Positions 7,222 through 14,619 of a stretch of DNA of 28,382 bases are shown here, piece after piece. The stretch spans positions 1-28,382 of the forward strand of contig CAVGWF010000015.1 of NCBI GenBank assembly GCA_963632825.1, written 5' to 3'. The DNA comes from F23-B02 sp963632825. Its GTDB lineage: Bacteria; Bacillota; Clostridia; Oscillospirales; Oscillospiraceae. Below the pieces are notes generated by a model. The model saw nothing but the letters and a program-made list of their open reading frames with translations, made no database searches and had not been told where the DNA came from. The position numbers were made by a program, and so were the translations under genes. Position 1 is the stretch's first letter, and each line of letters begins with the position of its first letter.

Positions 7222-8451
7222 TCAGAACTTTATCTCCTTGCCTGCCTTGCGCCACTGCTTGAATTCCGCAACGGCAGTAAACAGTGCGTCTGAGGAGGAG
7301 TTGATGGCGGTCTCCACCGAGTCCTGAATGACACCGATGATGAATCCGACTCCTACGACCTGCATTGCAATGTCATTGGAGATGCCGAACAGCGAGCATG
7401 CCATAGGGATCAGCAGCAGCGAGCCGCCGGCAACGCCGGATGCGCCGCAGGCGCCGAGAGCTGCCATGATCGACAGAATGATCGCAACGGGCAGATCCAC
7501 CGGAATGCCGAGGGTGTGCACGGCCGCAAGGGTCATGACGGTGATAGTCACCGCAGCGCCGGCCATATTTACGGTCGCACCGAGGGGGATGGACACGGAG
7601 TAGAACTCGCGGTCGAGGCCGAGGCTCTCGCAGAGATTCATGTTAACGGGGATGTTGGCTGCCGAGGAGCGGGTGAAAAATGCGGTAACTCCGCTTTCCC
7701 TGAGGCACTTGAACACCAGCGGATAGGGGTTCTTGCGGATCACGGCGAATACCATGATGGGGTTTACGACGAGGGCGGCAAACAGCATACAGCCGACGAG
7801 TATGAGCAGGAGTCTGCCGTACTCGGTGAAGATGGCAAGGCCGCTGGTGGATACTGCGGTGAACACGAGACCGAGAATGCCGAACGGCGCGAGGCTTATT
7901 ACAAAGCGCACGGCCTTTGTGACGGCTTCGGAGGCGTCGGCGAGGAACTGCTTTGTGGTATCGGATGCGGCTTTGAATGCAAAACCGAGAACTATCGCCC
8001 AGAACAGAACGCCGAGGTAGTTGCCGGAAACTATCGAGCCGATGGGGTTAGCCACGATGTTTGAAAGAAGTCCGGTGAAGATGGCGGCAAAGCTGTCGGG
8101 AGCCTCGTTGGACACGGCATCGGTGAGCGTAATGCTCACAGGGAACATGAAGCTTGCGCACACCGCGACGACTGCCGCAAGGAAGGTGGAAATAAGATAG
8201 AGTACGATAACGGTGCCGAACTGCTTTCCAAGGTGCTCCTTGGACTGTGCAAGGGCGCTGATGATAAGAATAAACACCAGCAGGGGTGCAATGGCCTTCA
8301 GGGCGCCGACGAACAACTCGCCGAGGATGCCTATGCCGGGTGCGGTCTCGGCGGCGTTGGGAATAAGCAGGGCAAGGGCGGCGCCGATGACCATGCCTAT
8401 AACTATACGCAGCACGAGGCTCACGCTGTTATACGCTTTTACGATTTTCAT
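7222..8451 (-). CDS. sstT: Serine/threonine:Na+ symporter SstT (DAACS family)
   Basis: A 409-residue member of the dicarboxylate/amino-acid:cation symporter family. Eight or so transmembrane helices and two re-entrant loops are evident. The SstT hallmark TRSSAANIPVN sits at about residues 260-270, the NMAGAAVTITVMTLAA stretch supplies the Na+-binding NMxGxxxxxxxxxLA motif, and a Gly/Ser/Ala-rich second hairpin loop (GACGASGVAGGSLLLIP) follows. SstT brings in L-serine and L-threonine with sodium; serine is a common fermentation substrate of gut Clostridia. The ATG is preceded by AAGGATG. It is a single-gene unit with its own promoter. Confidence 0.93.
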   Translation of the reverse strand: MKIVKAYNSVSLVLRIVIGMVIGAALALLIPNAAETAPGIGILGELFVGALKAIAPLLVFILIISALAQSKEHLGKQFGTVIVLYLISTFLAAVVAVCASFMFPVSITLTDAVSNEAPDSFAAIFTGLLSNIVANPIGSIVSGNYLGVLFWAIVLGFAFKAASDTTKQFLADASEAVTKAVRFVISLAPFGILGLVFTAVSTSGLAIFTEYGRLLLILVGCMLFAALVVNPIMVFAVIRKNPYPLVFKCLRESGVTAFFTRSSAANIPVNMNLCESLGLDREFYSVSIPLGATVNMAGAAVTITVMTLAAVHTLGIPVDLPVAIILSIMAALGACGASGVAGGSLLLIPMACSLFGISNDIAMQVVGVGFIIGVIQDSVETAINSSSDALFTAVAEFKQWRKAGKEIKF

Positions 8452-8513
8452 TTGTCTTTTCTCATCCTTTGCTGCTGATTTGTTGTTAAGCTGCTGTTAA
8501 GCGCGCAAGGAAC

Positions 8514-8542
8514 AGTTTAATAATTTTGTCACAGCTTGTCAA
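8514..8542 (-). promoter_or_regulatory. Promoter of sstT
   Basis: TTGACA, 17-bp spacer, TAAACT on the minus strand. The leader to the ATG is about 55 bases and contains two copies of GTTAAG/CTTAAC-type sequence; no riboswitch class is recognised. Confidence 0.65.
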
Positions 8543-8623
8543 TATCAATATGCCGACACCGGCATGTGCATTTTTCATAGGTGTTTTTTCAGATGAGCAT
8601 TGACGCATCTGCGGACACGGTCA

Positions 8624-8738
8624 TTGCGGTGCTGCGACCGGCGGGTACGGGCAGGATCGTGAAGCCGCCGCACTGCAAACAGACGCAGTCAGCCCCTCCT
8701 GCACCGTTGTGCGGAGGGGCCGGTTATATACTGACTGC
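8624..8738. other. Structured non-coding stretch with a compound hairpin
   Basis: The outer arms GCAGTCAG (8685) and CTGACTGC (8731) pair over eight bases. They enclose a second stem, GCCCCTCC (8692) with GGAGGGGC (8713), and a third, GCAC with GTGC, around a CGTT tip. Left of it, TTGCGGTGC (8624) and GCACTGCAA (8670) form a looser hairpin. There is no T-run on either side, so this is not a standard terminator. It follows the stop of the PF06541 gene on the minus strand and may shape its 3' end. A short open frame across it on the plus strand has no ribosome binding site. Confidence 0.5.
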
Positions 8739-8740
8739 CG

Positions 8741-9592
8741 TCACTGCTTTCTGCTTTTCCTATGCTCCTGGATACGCTCGAAAGCGGACCTGTATTCTAT
8801 CTGGCTCAGGCGCGGGAAGGCTGCGAGCAGGTGACGGTGTACAAGGTTTTTCTCCTCGAGCAGCGATTTGAGCTTTTCGCGCAGCTCGGCAGCATTCTGC
8901 TGAGCGTCCTCACGGCGCTCCCTGAGCTTTTCACGCAGCTCTGCGGCATCCTGCTGAGCATCCTCGCGGCGCTCCCTGACCTTGAGGGTACCGTCGGTCA
9001 GCCCGTCGCCGATACCGTAGGAGACCTTTTCTATCGCCCTTGCAACATCGTCTATGGCGCGCATATGCGCATCGAGCTTAAGAGCATAAAAGCCGGTTAT
9101 GCCGAGGTCTGTCAGCAGCATTGCCGAGAGTATGCCGAGCAGGACATTGCCGTGTGTGCGGGGGATGCTCTCTATAATGTGCACAAGCTCCATGACCATC
9201 GGGTGGAAGATGTACAGGATGCATATGCAGCCAACACCCCACAGAAGCGAGAACTTAAGGCAGACATAGCCGCCGATGTTGAATGCGTTGTCACTGTAGT
9301 CCCACAGGCGCGTGTGCATGAACTTTTCCGATGCCCAGCCGACGATCAGCTCAAACACCGAGCATATCACAACGCTGCCGAGGTACACGAAAAAGACATT
9401 GTCCTGAAGCGGCGTGAGCACGAGAATAACAGCGACAAGTCCGTAACCGTATATCGGGCATATGGGACCTATAAGAAAGCCGCGGTTAATGAATTTGCCC
9501 TTGTTGGCAGCGTGGAATATGACCTCCACGCACCATCCGGCAAAGCCGTAGATAAAAAACAGCCACAGCAATTGGGTAAAGCTATAAGTCAA
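8741..9592 (-). CDS. Membrane protein of the PF06541 family (so-called ABC-transporter type IV, CmpB-like)
   Basis: A 283-residue protein with five hydrophobic segments in its first 170 residues. The opening (FFIYGFAGWCVEVIFHA, then GKFINRGFLIGPICPIYGYG) is the conserved core of PF06541, a clostridial membrane family of unknown function. The last 80 residues are charged and helical and contain two identical-in-register 18-residue units beginning RERREDAQQ, likely a cytoplasmic coiled coil. The start is a TTG: AGAGGA lies nine bases upstream of the TTG chosen here, while a further TTG three codons upstream directly abuts the Shine-Dalgarno and is less likely. Transport function is only a database name; nothing here proves it. 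Confidence 0.75.
   Translation of the reverse strand: MTYSFTQLLWLFFIYGFAGWCVEVIFHAANKGKFINRGFLIGPICPIYGYGLVAVILVLTPLQDNVFFVYLGSVVICSVFELIVGWASEKFMHTRLWDYSDNAFNIGGYVCLKFSLLWGVGCICILYIFHPMVMELVHIIESIPRTHGNVLLGILSAMLLTDLGITGFYALKLDAHMRAIDDVARAIEKVSYGIGDGLTDGTLKVRERREDAQQDAAELREKLRERREDAQQNAAELREKLKSLLEEKNLVHRHLLAAFPRLSQIEYRSAFERIQEHRKSRKQ
8870..8977. repeat. Tandem 54-bp coding duplication (two units)
   Basis: Two adjacent 54-base units, each starting gagcttttc(g/a)cgcagctc on the plus strand and ending ggcgctccct, differ at only a few positions. On the minus strand they encode 18 residues each (RERREDAQQ-D/N-AAELREKL), so the reading frame is kept. Confidence 0.92.
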
Positions 9593-9624
9593 TAATATCA
9601 ATCCTCTGCTAAAATTGTCGCATC

Positions 9625-9653
9625 ATTATAACAGTCTTTTCGCCGTTTTTCAA
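9625..9653 (-). promoter_or_regulatory. Promoter of the PF06541 gene
   Basis: TTGAAA, 17-bp spacer, TATAAT on the minus strand. Just upstream, CCGTGC (9671) and GCACGG (9695) form a hairpin after the Nudix stop, without a clear T-run for that gene. Confidence 0.7.
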
Positions 9654-9717
9654 CCGCCTATGCTCCCTTGCCGTGCGGATTTTCGTCCTTTGCGGCACGG
9701 GCTTTTCTGACTGTCTC

Positions 9718-10185
9718 TTATCTTATCGTTTTGCCGTTCAGCACGGCTTTTTTGAGCTCATCACCGTCGTAGCACAGCTTGAGTGAGAAAAACGGCTCGT
9801 CCGTTTCGAGGAGCCTCAGGAATATCCTGTCCCCCTCCCACAGCGTAAGCTCGTACAGCTTTTTTCCGTCGATCCATTCGAGCACGCCCTCGTCACACTG
9901 CCTGAGCTCACCCTCGAAGCCGTCGGCGGTGAACAGGTGCATATACTCCGACTCGCACACGGTGTTCACAAATGTCACTATTCCGCGATAGCGCCATGAG
10001 GTGAGGGTGAGCCCCGTCTCCTCCTTTGCCTCGCGCAGCAGGCACTCGTCCGGGCTCTCGTCGGGCTCGAACTTTCCGCCGATGCCTATCCACTTGTCGC
10101 GGTTTATGTCGTTTTGCTTTTTCACCCTGTGCAGCATGAGATATTTGCCGTCACAAATTATATAGCACAGCGCAGTATTGAGCAT
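9718..10185 (-). CDS. Nudix hydrolase, MutT-like
   Basis: A 155-residue protein with a perfect Nudix box at residues 37-59 (G-x5-E-x7-REAKEE-T-G-L), the metal- and pyrophosphate-binding helix of the superfamily. The N-terminal strand (ALCYIICDGKYLMLHR) and the following KWIGIGGK are typical of the 8-oxo-dGTP diphosphatase branch, as is the W-x-D-G-K-K-L-Y-E-L block near residues 115-125. It probably cleanses oxidised or other nucleoside triphosphates, but Nudix substrates are hard to assign from sequence. AAGGGGA lies before the ATG. It follows the small membrane-protein gene and its terminator, so either read-through or a weak promoter within that terminator must drive it. Confidence 0.88.
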   Translation of the reverse strand: MLNTALCYIICDGKYLMLHRVKKQNDINRDKWIGIGGKFEPDESPDECLLREAKEETGLTLTSWRYRGIVTFVNTVCESEYMHLFTADGFEGELRQCDEGVLEWIDGKKLYELTLWEGDRIFLRLLETDEPFFSLKLCYDGDELKKAVLNGKTIR

Positions 10186-10201
10186 AAATTATTCCCCTTA
10201 T

Positions 10202-10234
10202 GTAAAAATTCCGACCTGCGGTCGGAATTTTTAC
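10202..10234 (-). terminator. Rho-independent terminator after the small membrane-protein gene
   Basis: A 33-base near-perfect palindrome: GTAAAAATTCCGACC, TGC loop, GGTCGGAATTTTTAC. It directly abuts the stop codon and is symmetric enough to act on both strands. Confidence 0.88.
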
Positions 10235-10477
10235 TCACTCGATCTCAAGCTTCATCGGCAGCCAAAAGGTGAAGCCGTAAAGCACGGTGTTTATAAAGCA
10301 GCGGGTATCATCGTACCATACCTTTTTGCCGGCCTTCTTCGCTACCGCGAAATATTCGGCAAGGTGCATTCCGTAAAGCGCCATGGGCACGAGAGGATTC
10401 TTCTTCCATATCGCATAGGCGATGCTTGCCGCTCCCAGACCGAGAACACCCTTACGGGCAGTGCTCCAATAGTTCAT
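10235..10477 (-). CDS. Small membrane protein of unknown function
   Basis: Eighty residues, not assigned to a family. Two hydrophobic stretches are visible (about residues 9-24 and 27-45 around a KKNPL turn, and a third weaker one near 62-75). Conserved-looking polar features are the RKG at the N-terminus, an H-x-x-E-Y pair (MHLAEYF) and WYDDTR. A good AAAGGAG at eight bases fixes the ATG, and a promoter and terminator flank it, so this is a genuine gene. It is 66 bases downstream of the glycosyltransferase but has its own promoter. Confidence 0.7.
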   Translation of the reverse strand: MNYWSTARKGVLGLGAASIAYAIWKKNPLVPMALYGMHLAEYFAVAKKAGKKVWYDDTRCFINTVLYGFTFWLPMKLEIE

Positions 10478-10510
10478 TGTATTATCTCCTTTAACTCGTT
10501 TGATGCTGTC

Positions 10511-10539
10511 ATTATAACAGACATTGTGTTTAGAAACAA
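10511..10539 (-). promoter_or_regulatory. Promoter of the small membrane-protein gene
   Basis: TTGTTT, 17-bp spacer, TATAAT on the minus strand, in the gap after the glycosyltransferase stop. Confidence 0.65.
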
Positions 10540-10543
10540 GTGC

Positions 10544-11497
10544 TTATTCATCCTGCGTGCGCTCGGATATGATATATCTCGGACGGTGCTTTGCCTCCAT
10601 GTATATCTTTCCCACATACTCGCCGATGATGCCCATGCACATGAGCTGCACACCGCTGACAAAGCAGATTATGCAGGTCATGCTCGCCCAGCCGGCCACC
10701 GCGTGACCGCTCAGCGCCGCCACGATCGCCCAGACGACTCCGACAAAGCTCAGGAATGCGACGATCATGCCGAAGCTCATTATAAGTCTCAGCGGCTTGA
10801 CCGAAAGGCTCGTTATGCCGTCCACCGCAAGCGCTATCATTTTGCGCAGAGGATATTTGCTCTCGCCGGCTATGCGCTCATGCCGCTCATACTCAACGCT
10901 CGTGCTCTTAAAGCCCACCAGCGGCACCATGCCGCGCAGGAAAAGGTTTACTTCCCTGTAATTTGCAAATTCCTTAAGGACTCTCGCGCTTATGAGCCGG
11001 TAGTCGGCATGGTTATACACGACCTCCGCGCCCATCATGGAGAGGAATTTATAAAAGCCCTGAGCCGTGGTGCGCTTAAAGAATGTGTCGGTTTTTCGGG
11101 ACGATCTCACACCGTATACGACCTCACAGCCGTTAAGATACTCCTGCACCATCCGATCCATGGCATCTATATCGTCCTGCCCGTCGCAGTCTATGGATAT
11201 GCTTATGTCGCAGACATCCTTGGCCTCCATGAGTCCCGCAAGAACCGCCGCCTGATGACCGCGGTTACGGCTCTGGCTTATGCCGATATAGTGCTCGTCC
11301 GACTTTGCAAGCTGCTTTATTATCTCCCATGTGCGGTCGCGGCTGCCGTCGTTTACAAACAGCACGCGGCTGTCCTCCGATATAAGTCCCCGCGAGGCAA
11401 GGTCGGTTATCTTTTTGAGGAACATCGGCGCCGTTATCGGCAGCACCTCCTCCTCGTTATAGCACGGTATTACAATATAAAGTCTTGGAAGCTTCAT
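10544..11497 (-). CDS. GT2 glycosyltransferase, GtrB/DPM1-like, with C-terminal membrane helices
   Basis: A 317-residue family 2 glycosyltransferase. IPCYNEEE (residues 10-17) opens the GT-A fold, VNDGSRD (48-54) is the nucleotide-sugar site, and D103-C-D105 followed by GQDD is the metal-binding motif. Residues about 220-300 hold two transmembrane helices, as in polyprenyl-phosphate glucosyl/mannosyltransferases (GtrB, DPM1, YkoT), which load a sugar on undecaprenyl phosphate at the cytoplasmic face for wall or teichoic-acid decoration. The ATG chosen has GGAGG nine bases upstream; a TTG eleven codons earlier coincides with the promoter -10 box and cannot be translated from that transcript. 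Confidence 0.9.
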   Translation of the reverse strand: MKLPRLYIVIPCYNEEEVLPITAPMFLKKITDLASRGLISEDSRVLFVNDGSRDRTWEIIKQLAKSDEHYIGISQSRNRGHQAAVLAGLMEAKDVCDISISIDCDGQDDIDAMDRMVQEYLNGCEVVYGVRSSRKTDTFFKRTTAQGFYKFLSMMGAEVVYNHADYRLISARVLKEFANYREVNLFLRGMVPLVGFKSTSVEYERHERIAGESKYPLRKMIALAVDGITSLSVKPLRLIMSFGMIVAFLSFVGVVWAIVAALSGHAVAGWASMTCIICFVSGVQLMCMGIIGEYVGKIYMEAKHRPRYIISERTQDE

Positions 11498-11529
11498 CTT
11501 TCTCATCCTCCGTGGTACTACTGAAGGCA

Positions 11530-11558
11530 ATTCTAAAGCATACTTTGCATCATGTCAA
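11530..11558 (-). promoter_or_regulatory. Promoter of the glycosyltransferase gene
   Basis: TTGACA, 17-bp spacer, TAGAAT on the minus strand. The -35 box lies inside the palindrome GTCAATATTGAC (11554-11565). Confidence 0.8.
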
Positions 11559-11567
11559 TATTGACCG

Positions 11568-11596
11568 TTGATTTATGCCGCAGCTTGCAGTAAAAT
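11568..11596 (+). promoter_or_regulatory. Promoter of the HD hydrolase gene
   Basis: TTGATT, 17-bp spacer, TAAAAT, back to back with the glycosyltransferase promoter; the -35 boxes are separated by only nine bases. Confidence 0.6.
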
Positions 11597-11628
11597 AACT
11601 CATCATATCTGACAGGAGGCAACCGTAA

Positions 11629-12171
11629 ATGAGCTATATCCCCACCGTTGAGCAGGCAAAAGAGCTTGTGATGAAATACAACAAGGAGCCGTTTCACATC
11701 CAGCACGCCGAGACCGTTTCCAAGGTCATGGGCGAGCTTGCAAAGGAATTTGACCCGGAGCGGGCGGATTTCTGGGCAGCAGTCGGAATGCTGCACGACA
11801 TAGACTTTGAGCTGTATCCCGAGCAGCACTGCGTAAAGGCAAACGAGATGCTGCACGAGCTCGACATAGACGAAAGCGTCATCCACGCCGTCATAAGCCA
11901 CGGATACGGAATCTGCATTGATGTAGAGCCCGAGCTTTTCATGGAAAAGGTGCTGTTTGCCACCGATGAGCTCACCGGTCTCATAGGTGCGGTCGCGCTT
12001 ATGCGTCCGAACGGCATCTCCGACATGGAGGTAAAATCGGTGAAGAAAAAATTCAAGGACAAGAAATTCGCCGCCGGCTGTTCGCGCGAGGTCATCCTGC
12101 GCGGCGCCGAGATGTGCGGCTGGGATCTGGATACACTTATCCGGAAAACGCTCGACGCCATGCGCGCATGA
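11629..12171 (+). CDS. HD-domain metal-dependent hydrolase
   Basis: A 180-residue HD-superfamily protein. The metal-binding set is visible: H26 (QHAE), H56-D57 (LHDID), H91 in the following helix (ISHGYG) and D113 (ATDE). HD proteins of this size are phosphohydrolases acting on nucleotides or related phosphomonoesters, or are poorly characterised. The start has ACAGGAGG at about eight bases. It ends in ATGA overlapping the start of the phosphopantetheinyl transferase, so the two are coupled; a functional relation between them is not obvious. Confidence 0.85.
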   Translation: MSYIPTVEQAKELVMKYNKEPFHIQHAETVSKVMGELAKEFDPERADFWAAVGMLHDIDFELYPEQHCVKANEMLHELDIDESVIHAVISHGYGICIDVEPELFMEKVLFATDELTGLIGAVALMRPNGISDMEVKSVKKKFKDKKFAAGCSREVILRGAEMCGWDLDTLIRKTLDAMRA

Positions 12172-12737
12172 TAAAGATATACATTGCCGATGTGAGTGCT
12201 CTCGACACGGACCTTGCGCTCAGGAGCGTACCGGCACAAAGGCGCGAAAGGGCACTGAGAATTGCGGATGAGAGCTCGCGAAGAATGAGTCTCGGCGCAG
12301 CGGTGCTCGCGCGGAATGTCCTCGGAACGGGCGTCTGGAGCGTGAGCGAAAACGGAAAGCCGTATCTGTCCGGCGGGAGCGTGCATTTTTCGCTCTCGCA
12401 CTGCAATGACAGAGTCCTGTGTGCCGTATCTGACGCGCCGGTCGGGGCTGACATCGAGCGCATAAGGAAAAACGGCGTGCGCCTTGCCAAGCGGTTTTTC
12501 GCACCCGACGAGGAAGCGCTCGTCACCGCAGCCGACGAGCCCGACGCGGAGTTCTGCCGCATATGGACCCTGAAGGAAAGCTATATAAAGCTGCGCGATA
12601 TGCGCCTTGCCGATATGCGGGGCTTCTCCGTTTTATCCTCCGGCTCCGCCCTTTTTTCACAGCGGTACGGTGAATGCTTCATCTCCTGCTGCACCGACGG
12701 CCGCTCCGCAATCGAAATAATCGAAACAAAAATCTGA
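12168..12737 (+). CDS. 4'-phosphopantetheinyl transferase, Sfp type
   Basis: A 189-residue enzyme that moves the phosphopantetheine arm of CoA onto a serine of a carrier protein. The three family motifs are present: FSLSH (residues 74-78), VGADIE (92-97, with Mg2+ ligands D95 and E97) and WTLKESYIK (133-141, with K136 and E137). It is shorter than Sfp (about 220 residues), chiefly at the N-terminus and between motifs. The ATG overlaps the preceding stop; a longer frame upstream runs inside the HD gene and has no ribosome binding site. No polyketide or peptide synthase lies nearby, so the carrier partner is elsewhere, perhaps the fatty-acid carrier if no AcpS exists. Confidence 0.88.
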   Translation: MIKIYIADVSALDTDLALRSVPAQRRERALRIADESSRRMSLGAAVLARNVLGTGVWSVSENGKPYLSGGSVHFSLSHCNDRVLCAVSDAPVGADIERIRKNGVRLAKRFFAPDEEALVTAADEPDAEFCRIWTLKESYIKLRDMRLADMRGFSVLSSGSALFSQRYGECFISCCTDGRSAIEIIETKI

Positions 12738-12762
12738 GACCATTCAGGTCTCAGATTTTTTC
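12731..12762. terminator. Bidirectional terminator containing both stop codons
   Basis: Arms AATCTGAGACC and GGTCTCAGATT around ATTCA, with flanking A and T runs. The plus-strand TGA of the transferase is in the left arm and the minus-strand TGA of the HAD gene in the right arm. Confidence 0.9.
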
Positions 12763-13440
12763 AAGCAGCTTTGGAAGCTCGGACAGGGCGTGTATCTCGA
12801 AGTCCGCGGGGATGCCGGGGTTTGCCGGAAGCGAGCCGGGGTTAAACCAGCAGGTTCTTATGCCCGCATTTATGCCGCCGAGAATATCCGATGTAAGACG
12901 GTCGCCGACTATGACGGCACTGTCGCGCTCAAACCCGTCTATCTGAGCGAACACGGCGTCAAAGAACTCGCGCGAGGGCTTATCCGCGCCGAGCCGCTCG
13001 GATATGAATATCTTCTCGAAATACGGCGCTATGCCGGCGCTTTTAATGCGCCCGTCCTGCACGGAGGCGGTACCGTTTGAGACGATAAACAGACGGTATT
13101 TGCCCTTGAGTGCCTCAAGAAGCTCCGGCGCGCCATCGACAAAGTAATGCCCGATGCCAAGAAGATACTCATAGCTTGCCTGCATCATCTCGCTGGGTAC
13201 GCCCCTTATGCCGAGCTCATCAAACAGAATGTCGAACCTGCGCACGAGCACCTGCTCACGCGTGAGCTCGCCGCGCTCAAGCAGCGCCCACTGTGAGTCG
13301 TTTATCTCGCTGTAGCGCTTTATTATCTCGGGTGTGACGGGTATTCCTGCTCGCTCGAATGTCTTTTTTATCGCCGCAGCCTCGGCCCTGCCGAAGTCGA
13401 GCAGCGTATCGTCAATGTCAAGAAAAACGAATTTTATCAT
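12751..13440 (-). CDS. yjjG: HAD phosphatase, YjjG/YfnB-type pyrimidine nucleotidase
   Basis: A 229-residue HAD-superfamily phosphatase. Motif I is DIDDT with nucleophile D8 and acid/base D10, motif II is S121-N122-G, motif III is K154 (DKPSREFF), and motif IV is G179-D180 with D185 (GDRLTSD). The ending GGINAGIRTCWFNPG is characteristic of YjjG (TIGR02254), a 5'-nucleotidase that removes non-canonical pyrimidine nucleotides. The helical cap lies between motifs I and II. GAGGTG is five bases before the ATG, and the gene begins nine bases after the TPR gene, so the two form an operon. Confidence 0.88.
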   Translation of the reverse strand: MIKFVFLDIDDTLLDFGRAEAAAIKKTFERAGIPVTPEIIKRYSEINDSQWALLERGELTREQVLVRRFDILFDELGIRGVPSEMMQASYEYLLGIGHYFVDGAPELLEALKGKYRLFIVSNGTASVQDGRIKSAGIAPYFEKIFISERLGADKPSREFFDAVFAQIDGFERDSAVIVGDRLTSDILGGINAGIRTCWFNPGSLPANPGIPADFEIHALSELPKLLEKI

Positions 13441-13449
13441 ATCTTCACC

Positions 13450-14541
13450 TCAATGCACCGCGTAGAAGCTCCAGCGCTGCCGGAGCTTCTTTGGGGCCAT
13501 ATCAACAAGCCTCTCAAGCCATATTTCAAATGTAAGATTATAATTATCGTAAAAGCTCAGGCACGCCTTTTCTCCGTCCGGTCCGAAGTTAAGATCCGGT
13601 CTTTCCGAGCAGAAGTCAAACAACCGGCGCATCCGCTCATACACCTTATCGAGCGCGAGCGGCGATCCCGCGCCCACGGCAAGCGTGTGCATCATCCCCT
13701 CGTTTTCCGAAAACCAGTCCCAGAATTCCTTCAGCTTATCCGCCGGTATGCTGCGCGGGGCAAAGCGCGGGTTTTTCCGCTCAATGATCCCGCGCACTCT
13801 GAGCGCCGATGCCGCCTCGAGCTCCGGGCTCTCAATGCGCAGACGGCTCATGCGTTCGTTTGCCTGTGCTCTGCGCCCCGTTGCGGCATAGAGCGTTGCC
13901 CATGTCAGCTGAAGCATCGGCTGAACACAGCCGTACCTCTCAGCCTCACAGAGTTCAAACTCCGCATCATCGTACCGGCGCATCATAAGCAGGCAGTTCG
14001 CCGCGTTTGCGTGGATCGAGCCGAGCAGTGCGTCCTCGCGTACGGCCGGCAGCTCGTTTCTTTTCGGTCGTGACAGCACCTCGTCAAGCGCCTTTATATA
14101 TGCGTTGAGCGCGCCGTCATAGCGTTTTTTTGTGTGCAGGCAATTTGCCAGCCGAAGATATACCATGTAAAACTCCGGATCGCAGCCCGCCGACTCTCCG
14201 TAGAAAAACAGCGCCGGCTCGGTCATGCCGTACTTCTCGCACAGAGCGCCCGCGAAAAAGTACCACGCGGCATAATCGGCATCACTGCGGCAAAACCCTT
14301 CCAGGCCGCGCAGCTTTCTCGACGCCTCGTTCAGCCTGCCGTGCGTCATCAGCTCCAGAGCGTCTATAAGTCTGAGCCTTGCGGCAATGTCATCCCTGAA
14401 CGCCGGGTCGATCAGCTCGCCGAACATACGCCGGTGATTATAAAGCTTATCACCGAATTTCTCCGCCGCTCCTGGCAGCTTCAGCATAAGCTCGGCACAC
14501 CTATTCATTTTTCTTCTGTGCCTTTCGTTCATGCCCTGCAT
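13450..14541 (-). CDS. TPR-repeat protein of unknown function
   Basis: A 363-residue, soluble, alpha-helical protein. Helix pairs with TPR spacing are visible around residues 65-230 (DYAAWYFFAGALCEKYGMTE, then YMVYLRLANCLHTKKRYDGA, then SIHANAANCLLMMRRYDDAE). The N-terminal 60 residues and the C-terminal 110 (rich in W, F and charged residues) match no domain I know. Probably a protein-protein scaffold. Two starts are possible: the ATG given, with AAGGA ten bases upstream, or an ATG three codons on, which lies exactly where transcription from a near-perfect promoter would begin (leaderless). First gene of a two-gene operon with the HAD phosphatase. Confidence 0.75.
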   Translation of the reverse strand: MQGMNERHRRKMNRCAELMLKLPGAAEKFGDKLYNHRRMFGELIDPAFRDDIAARLRLIDALELMTHGRLNEASRKLRGLEGFCRSDADYAAWYFFAGALCEKYGMTEPALFFYGESAGCDPEFYMVYLRLANCLHTKKRYDGALNAYIKALDEVLSRPKRNELPAVREDALLGSIHANAANCLLMMRRYDDAEFELCEAERYGCVQPMLQLTWATLYAATGRRAQANERMSRLRIESPELEAASALRVRGIIERKNPRFAPRSIPADKLKEFWDWFSENEGMMHTLAVGAGSPLALDKVYERMRRLFDFCSERPDLNFGPDGEKACLSFYDNYNLTFEIWLERLVDMAPKKLRQRWSFYAVH

Positions 14542-14568
14542 TATATTCTAATCCTTATGCCCTGTAAA
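14540..14568 (-). promoter_or_regulatory. Promoter overlapping the TPR gene start
   Basis: TTTACA, 17-bp spacer, TATAAT on the minus strand. The T of TATAAT belongs to the first ATG, and the predicted transcription start falls at 14533-14532, on the second in-frame ATG. Confidence 0.6.
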
Positions 14569-14590
14569 GCAAAAAAATCCGCAAGCTGTA

Positions 14591-14619
14591 TTGACAACCT
14601 CGGAACAATGTGATAAATT
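14591..14619 (+). promoter_or_regulatory. Promoter of the 172-residue membrane-protein gene
   Basis: TTGACA, 17-bp spacer, TAAATT. The predicted start lies inside the inverted repeat that follows. Confidence 0.65.

Noticed and set aside
8452..8580. Riboswitch in the sstT leader
   Set aside because: The leader is about 55 bases, has no conserved aptamer core I recognise, and no terminator or sequestering stem.
8581..8871. A 96-codon plus-strand frame between sstT and the PF06541 gene
   Set aside because: No ribosome binding site, and it runs through the compound hairpin into the antisense of a real gene.
8870..8977. Possible CRISPR array
   Set aside because: Only two directly adjacent units with no spacers, and the repeat is in frame within a coding gene.
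10178..11524. A 448-codon plus-strand open frame opposite the glycosyltransferase, small membrane-protein and terminator
   Set aside because: It spans two real minus-strand genes, a terminator and two promoters, has no ribosome binding site and its product is low in hydrophobic pattern and rich in His, Arg and Tyr, as expected for an antisense shadow.
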